Of a stretch of 54,573 bases of DNA, positions 22,104-30,417 are shown in pieces. Position 1 is the stretch's first letter; every line of letters begins with the position of its first letter. A program made the position numbers and the translations under genes. Origin of the DNA: a virus; the IMG/VR virus record IMGVR_UViG_3300050821_004089, positions 1-54,573 of that record, one strand, 5' to 3'. The notes under the pieces were generated by a model. The model was not told the origin of the DNA, did not search any database, and saw only the letters and a program-made list of their open reading frames with translations.

Positions 22104-22116
22104 CACGAATCACTTG
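22099..22116 (+). repeat. 18-bp repeat with TTGACA, copy 2 (possible late promoter)
   Basis: CTTGACACGAATCACTTG again. Here TTGACA (22100-22105) is followed after 18 bases by CCTAAT (22124-22129), a four-of-six match to the -10 consensus, so it may be a promoter for the head operon starting at 22306. The site also contains GAATC, the GANTC target of alphaproteobacterial CcrM methylase. Confidence 0.45.
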
Positions 22117-22136
22117 AACCTAGCCTAATCCCTCTC

Positions 22137-22274
22137 ACGTTCCCCGATTCGCGCCGAATCGGGTCGAGCTTCGCCAGATAAAGCGCCGCGCTGTGCGCTT
22201 ATTTGATCTGGCACTTCCCGCGCCGCACGCCGCAGGCGCCCATATCCCGGCATCATATTCGCCGCGCCGGCGAA
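22137..22274 (+). promoter_or_regulatory. Structured 5' leader of the capsid operon
   Basis: The 202-base non-coding gap before 22306 holds successive hairpins. CCCGATTCG/CGAATCGGG (22143-22151, 22155-22163) is a perfect 9-bp stem. CCAGAT plus AAGCGC pairs with GCGCTT plus ATCTGG (22174-22186 with 22195-22211). A GCGCC/GGCGC stem lies near 22219-22240. TTCGCCG/CGGCGAA (22258-22264, 22268-22274) is perfect. None has a T-run, so they are more likely an mRNA-stabilising or regulatory leader than terminators. The capsid genes downstream would be highly expressed. Confidence 0.5.
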
Positions 22275-22305
22275 GAATTGAGCCACAGCCCGGAGATATT
22301 CCGGC

Positions 22306-22917
22306 ATGGCCAATACGCAAGCTGCATTCGGCTTCAAGCACACGTCTTACGTTCCAGGCGGTGCGCCCGATTTCCAGTTGTCGCACTACGTGATTTCGTC
22401 GGCTCTCGCGACGAACATCTGTTTTGGCGACGCGGTGATCTACACCAATTCGACCTCCCCCTTCATCATCCCCGCAACCCCGACCCTCGCGACCGCTGCC
22501 GCTGCGGCGATCGTCGGCATCTTCCAGGGGTGCATGATGATCCCATCTGCGGGCGGCGCGCCTACATGGTCGCCGTTCTATCCCGCCTCGGGGGTGGCGC
22601 AGAACGCCACGGCCTACGTCATCGACGCGCCGGGCGCGCAGTTCCTTGTCGCCGCGGCAAATACCGCGATCACCTCGGCCAACATCGGACAAGTCGCGAA
22701 CTTCTCGACCGGAGTCGGTGCGACGACCGGCGGCGCCTTCTCGGCCATGACGATCGATCAGTCGACCGTCACCTCCGGTGCCGGCGCAACCACCCTGCCG
22801 TTCCGCATCATCGATCTCTACCAGGGCATCGGCAACGGCTCCGATCCAACCACCGCCTTCAACTGGGTCATCGTCGGCTTCAACAATCAGTTGAAGCGGT
22901 CGAACTTCGGCATGTAA
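22306..22917 (+). CDS. Putative head decoration protein
   Basis: 203 residues with GGAG ten bases before ATG. Composition is Ala/Thr/Gly/Ser-rich beta-type throughout (AAAAAIVGIFQGCMMIPSAG; STGVGATTGGAFSAMTID), without charged clusters, typical of capsid cement or decoration proteins. It lies immediately upstream of the major capsid gene, 16 bases away, the usual place for such a gene. Family not identified; spike protein or minor capsid are alternatives. Confidence 0.65.
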   Translation: MANTQAAFGFKHTSYVPGGAPDFQLSHYVISSALATNICFGDAVIYTNSTSPFIIPATPTLATAAAAAIVGIFQGCMMIPSAGGAPTWSPFYPASGVAQNATAYVIDAPGAQFLVAAANTAITSANIGQVANFSTGVGATTGGAFSAMTIDQSTVTSGAGATTLPFRIIDLYQGIGNGSDPTTAFNWVIVGFNNQLKRSNFGM

Positions 22918-22933
22918 CGAGCGGAGATAATCC

Positions 22934-23848
22934 ATGCCCATCGCATTAGCCAATATCCGCTCCGAACTGCTGCCCGGACTGTTCGATGTCCGCGGCAGCT
23001 ACGACATGATTCCGAGACAGTGGGATCGCGTATTTACCACCCACCACTCCAAGTTGGCGGTCGAACGTTCGACCCAGATGGCCTTCGTCGGCCTCCCGCA
23101 ACTGAAGGATGAAGGCGCGGCTACCGCCTTCGACAACAACGCGGGCGAACGCTTCACCTGGGCCTTTGTGCATGTCGAAGTCGCACTCGGCTACGCCATT
23201 ACCCGCAAAGCGATTGACGACAACGTTTACAAGGCGCAGTTCAATCCGACCAACCTGAAACTTCAGGAAGCCTTCGCCCAGTTCAAGGAAATCCAGGGCG
23301 CGAATATCCTCAACCTCGCCACTACGCAGAATACGCAGATCATCGGCGATGGCGTGGCGCTCGCCTCGACCGCGCATCCCTACGACGGCGGAACGTGGGC
23401 GAACACGTCTTCGACGCCGAAGTCGCTCAACGAATCGACGTTGCTTGCCGACATGACGAACGTGCGCACGCAGTTCGTCAACGAACGCGGCATTCGCATT
23501 CTCTCGCGCGGTCGGCGTCTGGTGGTGCCGCCAAATCTCGAAGGCATCGCCATTCGTCTGACGAAGACGGAGCTTCGTCCCGGTACGGCCGACAACGATG
23601 TCAACGCCATTCTCACTCTCTCGGGCGGCCTGCCGGAAGGCTTCATCGTGCTCGACTTCCTCACGTCGAACTTCGCGTGGGGGCTGACAACGAATATTGA
23701 TGGATTAATACATATGATGAGAATTCCATACGAAAGCGATTTATGGGTCGACAATGTGACCGACAACCTCCTTGTCAAAGCCTATGAACGTTACAGTTTT
23801 GGGTACAACGATCCCCGCGCCCTGTGGTGGGAAACGCCGACATCGTAA
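22934..23848 (+). CDS. Major capsid protein (HK97 fold, Mu gpT-like)
   Basis: 304 residues, ATG with GGAG seven bases upstream. The order of features fits the Mu gpT-like branch: N-terminal arm (ELLPGLFDVRGSY), E-loop region (LPQLKDEGAATAFDNNAGERFTWAF), VALGYAITRKAIDDN, long helix LKLQEAFAQFKEIQGANIL, then TAHPYDGGTW, RGRRLVVPPNLEGIAIRL and a beta-rich C-terminus WGLTTNIDGLIHMMRI...SFGYNDPRALWW. This protein builds the icosahedral shell. No N-terminal delta domain is visible, consistent with a separate scaffold (15550). Confidence 0.9.
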   Translation: MPIALANIRSELLPGLFDVRGSYDMIPRQWDRVFTTHHSKLAVERSTQMAFVGLPQLKDEGAATAFDNNAGERFTWAFVHVEVALGYAITRKAIDDNVYKAQFNPTNLKLQEAFAQFKEIQGANILNLATTQNTQIIGDGVALASTAHPYDGGTWANTSSTPKSLNESTLLADMTNVRTQFVNERGIRILSRGRRLVVPPNLEGIAIRLTKTELRPGTADNDVNAILTLSGGLPEGFIVLDFLTSNFAWGLTTNIDGLIHMMRIPYESDLWVDNVTDNLLVKAYERYSFGYNDPRALWWETPTS

Positions 23849-23882
23849 GGACTTAGCAGGGAAATCGACGGAGCTTCCAAAA

Positions 23883-24422
23883 GTGTATCGTTCGTACAAC
23901 GCTATCGACAATCTGCGAATTTGTACCGCTGCGCAGAACGCTGCGCGCCGCGACACCAGCCGGCGTACAATCGCGCCGTCGCGCGGGGTCTTCCCCCACG
24001 GGACTGGCTACGTCGCGCGTATCCACTTCGCGGGCAAGCGGCACTATCTCGGGTATTTCTCTCATGCAGCCGATGCTCAGGCTGCTTATGAGAAGGCCGC
24101 CAAGGAAATCCACGGTGACTTTGCCCACGCGCCGGAAGTAGTACCCGCGCGTCCCAACTACTTGGCGCAGGAGTATGAAGCCAAGTGCGAGTGCTGTGGC
24201 GCAGAGGGGACGCGCGGCCCTGGCGATATTCGCCGCGACAGGACGCGCCTTGGCAAGCCGCGTGGCATCTTGTGCATCTGGTGCTACGGCCTAATGGTGC
24301 ACGTGGATGCGGACAAAAAGAGACTGCAACACGTCTTCCGCGGTGCATTGAGATACATCGACCGTCTGACCGTCTTCGATGAAGACGACCCGAGATATCA
24401 GGAGGCCGTTGGCCATGGTTGA
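23883..24422 (+). CDS. Shortened AP2/HNH homing endonuclease-like protein
   Basis: 179 residues from GTG 23883, chosen because GGAG stands nine bases before it; longer readings would start inside the capsid gene. It begins within the conserved end of an HNH nuclease (NAIDNLRICTAAQNAAR), lacking the first histidines. An AP2 DNA-binding domain follows (GVFPHGTGYVARIHFAGKRHYLGYFSHAADAQAAYEKAAKEIHG). Then comes a CECCGAEG...GILCIWCYGLM pair of CxxC, like the zinc site of endonuclease VII but without its DHxH catalytic core. Probably a decayed mobile endonuclease next to the capsid gene. Confidence 0.65.
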   Translation: MYRSYNAIDNLRICTAAQNAARRDTSRRTIAPSRGVFPHGTGYVARIHFAGKRHYLGYFSHAADAQAAYEKAAKEIHGDFAHAPEVVPARPNYLAQEYEAKCECCGAEGTRGPGDIRRDRTRLGKPRGILCIWCYGLMVHVDADKKRLQHVFRGALRYIDRLTVFDEDDPRYQEAVGHG

Positions 24423-25707
24423 AACCCTTCACCGCGGCCCGCTCGGCAACATGGGGTCGTTGGAGTTGCAGGCCGGAACGGCGGCCACCATCGAACCGAT
24501 GGACGGCCCGTCTGTGTCCTATCAGGGATGGGCGCTTGCCGATCCTGCCGGACTTCCGTTTGCCAAGGATGGGGCATTACCGGGTCGCGTGCCTGGCTAT
24601 CTGCACACGACATTCTGGACCGTCGACAACAAACCGCAGGCGACCGCCACGAACGTCGTTGCTGCGGTGCAGGCGTCGCTTCTCACCGCCAACGCTTCGA
24701 TGGCGCTCGCGACAGTGGGCGTGGCGGGGGCGAACGCGGGCAATCCGTCGATCGCGGTCGCGGTGCCGATCATTCCGCTGGGCACCACCACCGTCACCAA
24801 CGTCATCGCGCTCGACTTCGGGTTTACCACCGGAACCACCACGGCGAATTCATCGACGGTCAACTGCGCCGACAACACGCAGTTGTCTCTCGGCCAGTGG
24901 ATCATCATCGGCAACGTCGGCAATTCGGCCAACACCGCCTCGTTGATTACGCAAGTCCAGTCGATCGCGACAGCAAATACGACCGGCGTCACGGTCGGGC
25001 CGGGCGTGCCGCTTGCAACCTTGGGCAATGCGCCTATCGGTCAGGCGAATCTGTTCGGTTCGGGTTTGCTGCCACCCGCAACACAGTTTGGGCCAGGCGC
25101 GCCTGCTGCGACCGCACACGCGAAAGTTCTTCAGGCCGGTCTGCTGCGTCTGCATAATCCGCGCGAGAACGTCACGCGCAATATTTCCGTCTCGCTCACG
25201 ACCGGAGGCACGGCGACGGCGATCGGTTTTCTCGTCACCGGATACGATTGGCGCGGCTCGTTGATGACGGAATTGATCACGTCGCCTGCTACTACTTCGG
25301 CGACGGTGACATTCGGCAAGAAGGCGTTCAAATATCTTCAGGTCGTTCAGCAGACGATCCCGACCACGGGCAATACTTATTCGGTTGGTATCGGCGACAC
25401 GTTTGGGATGCCGATTCGGTCCGACGATTGGTCACAGACAGAGGTCTACTGGAACAACGCGGCCATGACGAACGCCAACGGCTATTCGTCGGCGGTGACG
25501 ACTTCGCCCGCCACCAATACGACCGGTGACGTGCGCGGCACCGTGCAGGTTTCGACCGCAGGCGCGCTGGCAACCTCTCTTGCCGCTCCGCTGTCGACCG
25601 GGACGGCGAAGCTCGGCATCATTCAGGACTTGGCGGTCTGGAATCTGGTTGCCGCGACACCAAACAACACTGCGCCTTTCTTTGGCGTTGCCAACTCCAC
25701 GACCTGA
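24415..25707 (+). CDS. Large beta-rich structural protein
   Basis: 430 residues from ATG 24415, with GGAGG nine bases upstream and an overlap with the previous stop. The whole protein is Thr/Ala/Gly/Val/Asn-rich and beta-type (GTTTVTNVIALDFGFTTGTT; SSAVTTSPATNTTGDVRG), with repeating TANSSTVN-type turns and few charges. It follows the capsid gene and precedes basic small proteins, so it is probably a head fibre, decoration or tail-knob protein. Sequence family not recognised. Confidence 0.65.
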   Translation: MVETLHRGPLGNMGSLELQAGTAATIEPMDGPSVSYQGWALADPAGLPFAKDGALPGRVPGYLHTTFWTVDNKPQATATNVVAAVQASLLTANASMALATVGVAGANAGNPSIAVAVPIIPLGTTTVTNVIALDFGFTTGTTTANSSTVNCADNTQLSLGQWIIIGNVGNSANTASLITQVQSIATANTTGVTVGPGVPLATLGNAPIGQANLFGSGLLPPATQFGPGAPAATAHAKVLQAGLLRLHNPRENVTRNISVSLTTGGTATAIGFLVTGYDWRGSLMTELITSPATTSATVTFGKKAFKYLQVVQQTIPTTGNTYSVGIGDTFGMPIRSDDWSQTEVYWNNAAMTNANGYSSAVTTSPATNTTGDVRGTVQVSTAGALATSLAAPLSTGTAKLGIIQDLAVWNLVAATPNNTAPFFGVANSTT

Positions 25708-25719
25708 TAAGGAGGTCCC

Positions 25720-26088
25720 ATGGCCAAGCATCACAAGAAACACCACGGCAAGCACAAGGCGCGTGGCGGCGGTGCGGAGCACGGCGGGGAAGGCCACGAG
25801 AAGCACATGGTGGCCTCGGGCAACCCGAACGTGATCAAGGAAGCCGAAGAACACAAGAAGGGCGGCAAGGTCGGCAAGCACAAGAAACATCATCGCGCCA
25901 AAGGCGGTCCGGTGACGAAGACTGTGGGCCTCATGACCGGCGGCGCGGTGCGCCCGCGGCTCGACCGGCCGGGACGCAAGTCAGGTGGGCGTGTCGGTTC
26001 CGATACGTCGCCATTGACTTCGGCGCATCACGCGCGTTCGGGTTCGTCCGAGAAGCCGCGCGAGCAGGAAGGTGGCATGTCGAGCTAG
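25720..26088 (+). CDS. Lys/His-rich basic protein with GGxV motifs
   Basis: 122 residues, AAGGAGG eight bases before ATG. N-terminus KHHKKHHGKHKARGG. Further GGxV units: KKGGKVGKHKKHH, AKGGPVTKTVGL, MTGGAVRPRLDRPGRKSGGRV. The last is nearly the same unit as in the protein at 13220 (HRLDKPHRAKGGRV). Very basic, probably disordered, and likely to bind DNA or negatively charged capsid inside the virion. Composition-rich proteins of this type follow capsid genes in some podoviruses. Function unknown. Confidence 0.7.
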   Translation: MAKHHKKHHGKHKARGGGAEHGGEGHEKHMVASGNPNVIKEAEEHKKGGKVGKHKKHHRAKGGPVTKTVGLMTGGAVRPRLDRPGRKSGGRVGSDTSPLTSAHHARSGSSEKPREQEGGMSS

Positions 26089-26091
26089 GCG

Positions 26092-26334
26092 ATGGCGAAG
26101 CTGACGGCGAAAAAACGAAACGCGCTGTCGACCTCGACATTTGCGGGGCCTGATCGGAGCTACCCGATTCCTGATAAGAGTCACGCGCGCAACGCACTCT
26201 CTCGTGTGAGTCAATTCGGAACGGCGGCGCTGAAAGCCAAGGTGCGGGCCAAAGTGCATAAGAAATTTCCCGAGATCGGCAAGATCGACGGCGGCTCGGT
26301 TCGTCACAGAATGGACAAGGCGCCGCGCCACTGA
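26092..26334 (+). CDS. DUF6582-like small basic protein
   Basis: 80 residues. KLTAKKRNALSTSTFAGPDR followed by SYPIPDKSHARNALSRVSQFG and VRAKVHKKFPEIGK matches the DUF6582 family of small phage proteins. The C-terminus carries DGGSVRHRMDKAPRH, a GGxV unit shared with its neighbours. The family's function is unknown; it is typically encoded near structural genes. Located three bases after the Lys/His-rich gene. Confidence 0.75.
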   Translation: MAKLTAKKRNALSTSTFAGPDRSYPIPDKSHARNALSRVSQFGTAALKAKVRAKVHKKFPEIGKIDGGSVRHRMDKAPRH

Positions 26335-26350
26335 AAGATAAGGGCCGCGC

Positions 26351-26977
26351 ATGGCGCCTCCGCAAGTCGTCACTTATGGCCTTCTCGCCGCGTCGAACAC
26401 TTTGGTGGTCAACGCGGTCGGGACGATTGCTCCCGGCAATTTCACTTTGGCGACGACGACGCTCGATGCGCAGCGGCGCATTACGTTCACGGTCGCTGGC
26501 AACGAATCGAGCAACACCTTCACCATCGTCGGGCTCAACGCCAACAACGCGACGATCACGGAGAATATCACCGGGCCGAATACCGGGACGGTAAATTCGG
26601 TGCTCGATTACAAGGGTCTGGTTCGTATTTCAACGCTGGCGACGACCGCCGGGACAATTTCGATCGGCACGAACGGGGTGGGGGCCTCGCTGTGGCAGAT
26701 CGTCAATTCCAACGCCGCGCCGGTCAATATCGCCTACGGCATTGCGATTCAGACAGGTTCGGCCAATTGGTCGATCCAGTATACTTATGACGATCCAAAC
26801 AATTTACCTTCGGCGGTCACGACCGCGCAGGCGTTTAATCATCCGACCCTCGTTTCAACCACATCGAATCTCGACGGCGCGTCGAACGATCCGATCTTCG
26901 CGTGGCGCCTGTTGATCAATTCGGGAACCGGGACGGTGCGCGCAACCGCGATCGAAGCAGGACTCGGGAGCCCGTGA
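26351..26977 (+). CDS. Beta-rich structural protein
   Basis: 208 residues. A repeated Asn/Thr/Gly-rich strand pattern (NTLVVNAVGTIAPGNFTLAT; TFTIVGLNANNATITENITG; ISTLATTAGTISIGTNGVG), then an aromatic section (ANWSIQYTYDDPNNLPS) and a compact C-terminus (FAWRLLINSGTGTVRATAIEAG). Likely a fibre or head-decoration protein. No family recognised. The next gene starts one base after its stop. Confidence 0.6.
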   Translation: MAPPQVVTYGLLAASNTLVVNAVGTIAPGNFTLATTTLDAQRRITFTVAGNESSNTFTIVGLNANNATITENITGPNTGTVNSVLDYKGLVRISTLATTAGTISIGTNGVGASLWQIVNSNAAPVNIAYGIAIQTGSANWSIQYTYDDPNNLPSAVTTAQAFNHPTLVSTTSNLDGASNDPIFAWRLLINSGTGTVRATAIEAGLGSP

Positions 26978-26978
26978 C

Positions 26979-27659
26979 GTGGCTGACGCAACCGGCACAA
27001 ATACCACACCCCCGCTTGGGTCCGGTTCTGCTGCGGGAGGTGATTTATCCGGGATTTTTCCCAATCCGACGGTTACCAAGATCAACGGTACGACGACGCT
27101 TGGCACCTCATTCCTGCCGGCCTTCGGCGGCGATCTGTCAAGCGCCGCGGGAACAACCAATATAACCGTTGCGTCGATTGGTGGGATCGCGCCTGGGCCT
27201 GCGGCAACCGCCACCATAGGGCAGATTCGCGGCATTGCCTCGAACACCGCAGCGGTGCCGGGTAATATTGGTGAATATATATCAAGTTCGCTTGCCTCTG
27301 GGTCAGCTTTTGCGCTTGCCAACAATACGGCAACCAGCGTTATTTCAATCCCACTCGCAGCCGGAGATTATGACGTATGGGGAACTGTTTTTGTTACTAT
27401 TCCAACCTTGACCGTGGTCAAAGAAATTCAAACGGGGGTAAACTCGACATCGAACGCGCTACCTGCTGCTATAACCGGCCAACTTAATCAGATTTCATTG
27501 GGTGCGGGATTAACAGGTGGAAGTGATATGGGCTGCCCATCTGGCATTGGTCAAATGCTATTCGCAGCAGCGGGCACGGCGTTTCTTGTGACTAATGTGC
27601 AATTTACCACGTCGACTGCGAGCGTTTATGGCGTTATTCAGGCGCGGCGGCGCCGGTAG
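26979..27659 (+). CDS. Short tail-fibre-like protein with GGDLxGxxPNPTV motif
   Basis: 226 residues, GTG start. The N-terminus has PPLGSGSAAGGDLSGIFPNP then TVTKING, a motif common in tail-fibre and adhesin-type phage proteins (GGDLSGTYPNPTV) and also present in the fibre at 46068. The rest is Ala/Thr/Ser-rich beta (ASGSAFALANNTATSVISIP, DYDVWGTVFVTIP). Ends with QARRRR. Possibly a head or neck fibre, because it lies in the capsid-proximal region and not in the tail-fibre cluster. Confidence 0.6.
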   Translation: MADATGTNTTPPLGSGSAAGGDLSGIFPNPTVTKINGTTTLGTSFLPAFGGDLSSAAGTTNITVASIGGIAPGPAATATIGQIRGIASNTAAVPGNIGEYISSSLASGSAFALANNTATSVISIPLAAGDYDVWGTVFVTIPTLTVVKEIQTGVNSTSNALPAAITGQLNQISLGAGLTGGSDMGCPSGIGQMLFAAAGTAFLVTNVQFTTSTASVYGVIQARRRR

Positions 27660-27671
27660 AAAACAAATAAA

Positions 27672-28394
27672 ATGGCGAGTTCAGGGACGTTTACATTCTC
27701 GCCTTCAAATGGCGAGATTGTGCTTGCCGCTTACGAGCGCGTTGACGTTCGCTCGCCTGCAATTCGTGCTGAGCATATGTCGTCGGCGCGACGCGAAACA
27801 AACCTGATGTTTTCCGAATGGAGTAACCGCGGCGTCACGCTCTGGACGCTGGCGCGGACGCAGACCACTCTGACGCAGGGAACTGCGACTTATTCGGTCA
27901 ACGCCAACACCATCATGATTCTTGATTCATCGATCGTGCTCAACTTCGGGCAGGCGAATGAATCGCGACGATATATCACGCCAATTTCGTATTCGGAATA
28001 TATAACGTATGCAAACCAACAGACGCCAGGGCCGCCGACCGTGTATTTTTTCGACCGTCAAATAGCGCCGAATATTACATTTTGGCCCGTTCCTGATGGT
28101 AATGGTCCTTACACATGGGATTTCTATTCGTACATCCAGATTCAAGACGCCAATTTTGCGGGTGGTGAAACCCCGAACGTGCCGTGGCGCTGGAACGACG
28201 CCATCGTGGCTGGGCTCGCCGGCCGATTGGCGAAGATTTATCCCCCGCAGGGCGCCCCGATGGTGGATCGCATCACCTTCGAAAAACAGCGGGGAGAGGA
28301 CGCCGAAAAGGCTTTCTCGATAGCCTCGACTCAGGATACCCAGAACGTGCCGATGAAATTTTCGCCGAATGTGCTCGCGTATTATCCGAGGTAG
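27672..28394 (+). CDS. Head-to-tail adaptor (P22 gp4-like)
   Basis: 240 residues. The opening GEIVLAAYERVDVRSPAIRAEHMSSARRETNLMFSEWSNRGVTLWTL matches the helical N-terminal domain of podovirus adaptor proteins (P22 gp4 type). It is followed by a beta domain (YSVNANTIMILDSSIVL, ANITFWPVPDG read approximately) and a helical end (VDRITFEKQRGEDAEKAF). Such proteins stack under the portal and stabilise packaged DNA. A second adaptor-type protein is at 30414. Confidence 0.8.
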   Translation: MASSGTFTFSPSNGEIVLAAYERVDVRSPAIRAEHMSSARRETNLMFSEWSNRGVTLWTLARTQTTLTQGTATYSVNANTIMILDSSIVLNFGQANESRRYITPISYSEYITYANQQTPGPPTVYFFDRQIAPNITFWPVPDGNGPYTWDFYSYIQIQDANFAGGETPNVPWRWNDAIVAGLAGRLAKIYPPQGAPMVDRITFEKQRGEDAEKAFSIASTQDTQNVPMKFSPNVLAYYPR

Positions 28395-28400
28395 GGCAGA

Positions 28401-28739
28401 ATGTCCTGGCGCCCACATCCGAAGCATACCGTCACCGACCCCGATTCCCCTCGCGCATGGGCAACTTGTGACCGCACGGGATTTGTTGGGAATATTGATG
28501 ATTTGCAATGGCAGTATGAATGGGCGGGGACGAATCTTGTTAACAAACGCCAGCTTGTGCTAACCGACTATTTGGATGAACCGCAACGCCAACTCGGCAC
28601 GCTCATTCTGCCGGCCGATCCGCCATCAATCATGAACGCGCGGCCGGAAATCTATTCGATCGATGAAGAAGGATCGTCGCTAACGACCGAATCTGGTTCA
28701 CTCCTGGTCGCTGAGAACGGTAGGATATTGACGCCATGA
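28401..28739 (+). CDS. Small tail-associated protein
   Basis: 112 residues. An AWATCDRTGFVGNIDDLQWQ segment followed by NKRQLVLTDYLDEPQRQLGT and LPADPPSIMNARPEIY is characteristic of a small protein found between adaptor and fibre genes in several phages. The two Cys/Gly turn and repeated YDE/NARPE elements suggest a compact fold. Role in tail assembly inferred from position; no experiment-based function known to me. Confidence 0.65.
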   Translation: MSWRPHPKHTVTDPDSPRAWATCDRTGFVGNIDDLQWQYEWAGTNLVNKRQLVLTDYLDEPQRQLGTLILPADPPSIMNARPEIYSIDEEGSSLTTESGSLLVAENGRILTP

Positions 28740-30196
28740 CTGGTGCCGTAACACCATTCAATCAGTATGTAGCCGGAGTGCCTGCCGCTGTTACTCCGCT
28801 CAATCTGACGGATACTTTTTATGTTTTGCAAAATGGTGTTTCAGCAGGTGTTCCGGCTTCTGCGGTTGGTTCTATAATCAGTAGGACTGTGAATGCTGCC
28901 ACGGTTCCTGGACCAGTGGCCCTTAACTTGGTTACGCTTGTGGATTTAGGCACAAACGCCACGGGTAGCGTACTCGATGCGTTTGGTTGGTTGACCGGCC
29001 AAGTGTACGGAACGCGCTTTACCTACACCGCTCAGGGAAACAGTTTGCATAACGGACTCACTGTTTCTGCAGTCGCGGGAGGGGACGTTGCCTCGATCGC
29101 GGCCATGTCGTCGGCCGTCTACGCCAACAGGACATTAGGAGGTCTGGGGACCGGCAGCGGCGCTTTGTACGGGTTTCTCTCGTTTATCAACGTCGGCGCA
29201 TCGGGGACGGTGCCGTGGGTCATCGCCAACGAGGCGGAAGCTCTCGGCGCCACGGGCGCGACCATCACCCGCCGCGTCGCCTACAGCGCCAACACTCAGG
29301 GGACGGTGCAGGGCTCGCTTGTCGACGCCGCATTCGTCGTCAACGCTCAGACCGACCTCTACGGAAGTCCGGCAGGGTTCAAAGATTTGATGCTCGTCAG
29401 CAGTAATTTCTACGGCGCAGGACAGGTGCCGCTCGACACCGCCGGAAACTTCTTTCGTTCCGATGCGGCGATCACCGTCGCAAACTTTGCAAACCTTGCA
29501 AACGTCACGGTCACCGGCAATATCCTTAATTTTCCGAATGTGGTTCTTACTGGTGCAGGTCGACTGGGCCTGCTCAACACATCGCCAAAGACCAATATCG
29601 ATGTTAATGCGAACACATCATCCTCACCTTCTCTAGCGTCTTCAACATCGCTCCAGCGCTGGCAGGCCGCAGACGGTATCAGTAGCGGATGGGAGAGCGT
29701 CACCTATACCAACGGCAACGCCGTGGGAAATATCTTATCTGGCGCTCTTGCGGAAGGAACGTCGGCCACCCCGACTGCAACACTTACCAATCGCGCGTTG
29801 TGGAATATGCGCGCCTATGGGTACAATGGCGGCTTCCAGCCTGCCGCATCTATTGTGATTGAGAGTGCGGAGAATTGGTCGTCTGGGCATCAGGGCACGT
29901 TTATTGCATTTAATACGACGCCCACCGGCTCAATTACTGTGGCTCAAGCCATGCTAATTTTCGCCAGCGGTGGCCTCGGCGTGGGTGCGGCGCCCGCTGA
30001 TCCCGGGGCCGGCGGAATTTTTGCGACCGATATTTACAGTAGCGATGCAAGTTTTCTGATCCGCACAAAGACCACGCTCAACAACGGCGCTTCAAGCAAT
30101 ACAGGGACATTGACCAACGCGCCGGCATCTGGCAATCCCACAAAATGGATTTCTATCGACGATAACGGAACAACGCGGAAAATTCCCGCATGGTGA
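28736..30196 (+). CDS. Tail-fibre or baseplate-type beta protein
   Basis: 486 residues, ATGA-coupled to the previous gene. Beta-type Ala/Gly/Thr/Ser composition with phage-fibre-like turns (DTFYVLQNGVSAGVPASAV; TRFTYTAQGNSLHNGLTVS). The C-terminal part shows GLGVGAAPADPGAGGIFATD and ends SGNPTKWISIDDNGTTRKIPAW, the type of C-terminal end common in phage tail-fibre proteins. Trimeric fibre assembly is probable. It precedes a coiled-coil gene and the second adaptor gene. Confidence 0.7.
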   Translation: MTGAVTPFNQYVAGVPAAVTPLNLTDTFYVLQNGVSAGVPASAVGSIISRTVNAATVPGPVALNLVTLVDLGTNATGSVLDAFGWLTGQVYGTRFTYTAQGNSLHNGLTVSAVAGGDVASIAAMSSAVYANRTLGGLGTGSGALYGFLSFINVGASGTVPWVIANEAEALGATGATITRRVAYSANTQGTVQGSLVDAAFVVNAQTDLYGSPAGFKDLMLVSSNFYGAGQVPLDTAGNFFRSDAAITVANFANLANVTVTGNILNFPNVVLTGAGRLGLLNTSPKTNIDVNANTSSSPSLASSTSLQRWQAADGISSGWESVTYTNGNAVGNILSGALAEGTSATPTATLTNRALWNMRAYGYNGGFQPAASIVIESAENWSSGHQGTFIAFNTTPTGSITVAQAMLIFASGGLGVGAAPADPGAGGIFATDIYSSDASFLIRTKTTLNNGASSNTGTLTNAPASGNPTKWISIDDNGTTRKIPAW

Positions 30197-30417
30197 AAGT
30201 GTCGAACATGCAGTCATCACCCCCCTCCATTCCTGCTTCTGCGCCTCTCAGGCCGAGCGCCGAACAAGTCACGATTCAACTGTTGGAAGCGGAAGTAGCC
30301 AACTATCGACGCCAACTCGGTGCCTTTGTGGTAAGGATCAATGAATTGACTGATGAACTGGCTGGCGTCACCAAAGAACGTGATGAATGTAACAACAAGG
30401 CCAAGCCGGAACCATGA
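30190..30417 (+). CDS. Small coiled-coil protein
   Basis: 75 residues, ATG 30190 overlapping the preceding gene by seven bases. After a Ser/Pro-rich start it has a heptad coiled coil (VTIQLLEAEVANYRRQLG...INELTDELAGVTKERDE) and a charged C-terminus. A short trimerisation or linking protein between tail fibre and adaptor, or a fibre accessory, is plausible. No family recognised. Coupled to the adaptor gene (ATGA at 30414). Confidence 0.55.
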   Translation: MVKVSNMQSSPPSIPASAPLRPSAEQVTIQLLEAEVANYRRQLGAFVVRINELTDELAGVTKERDECNNKAKPEP

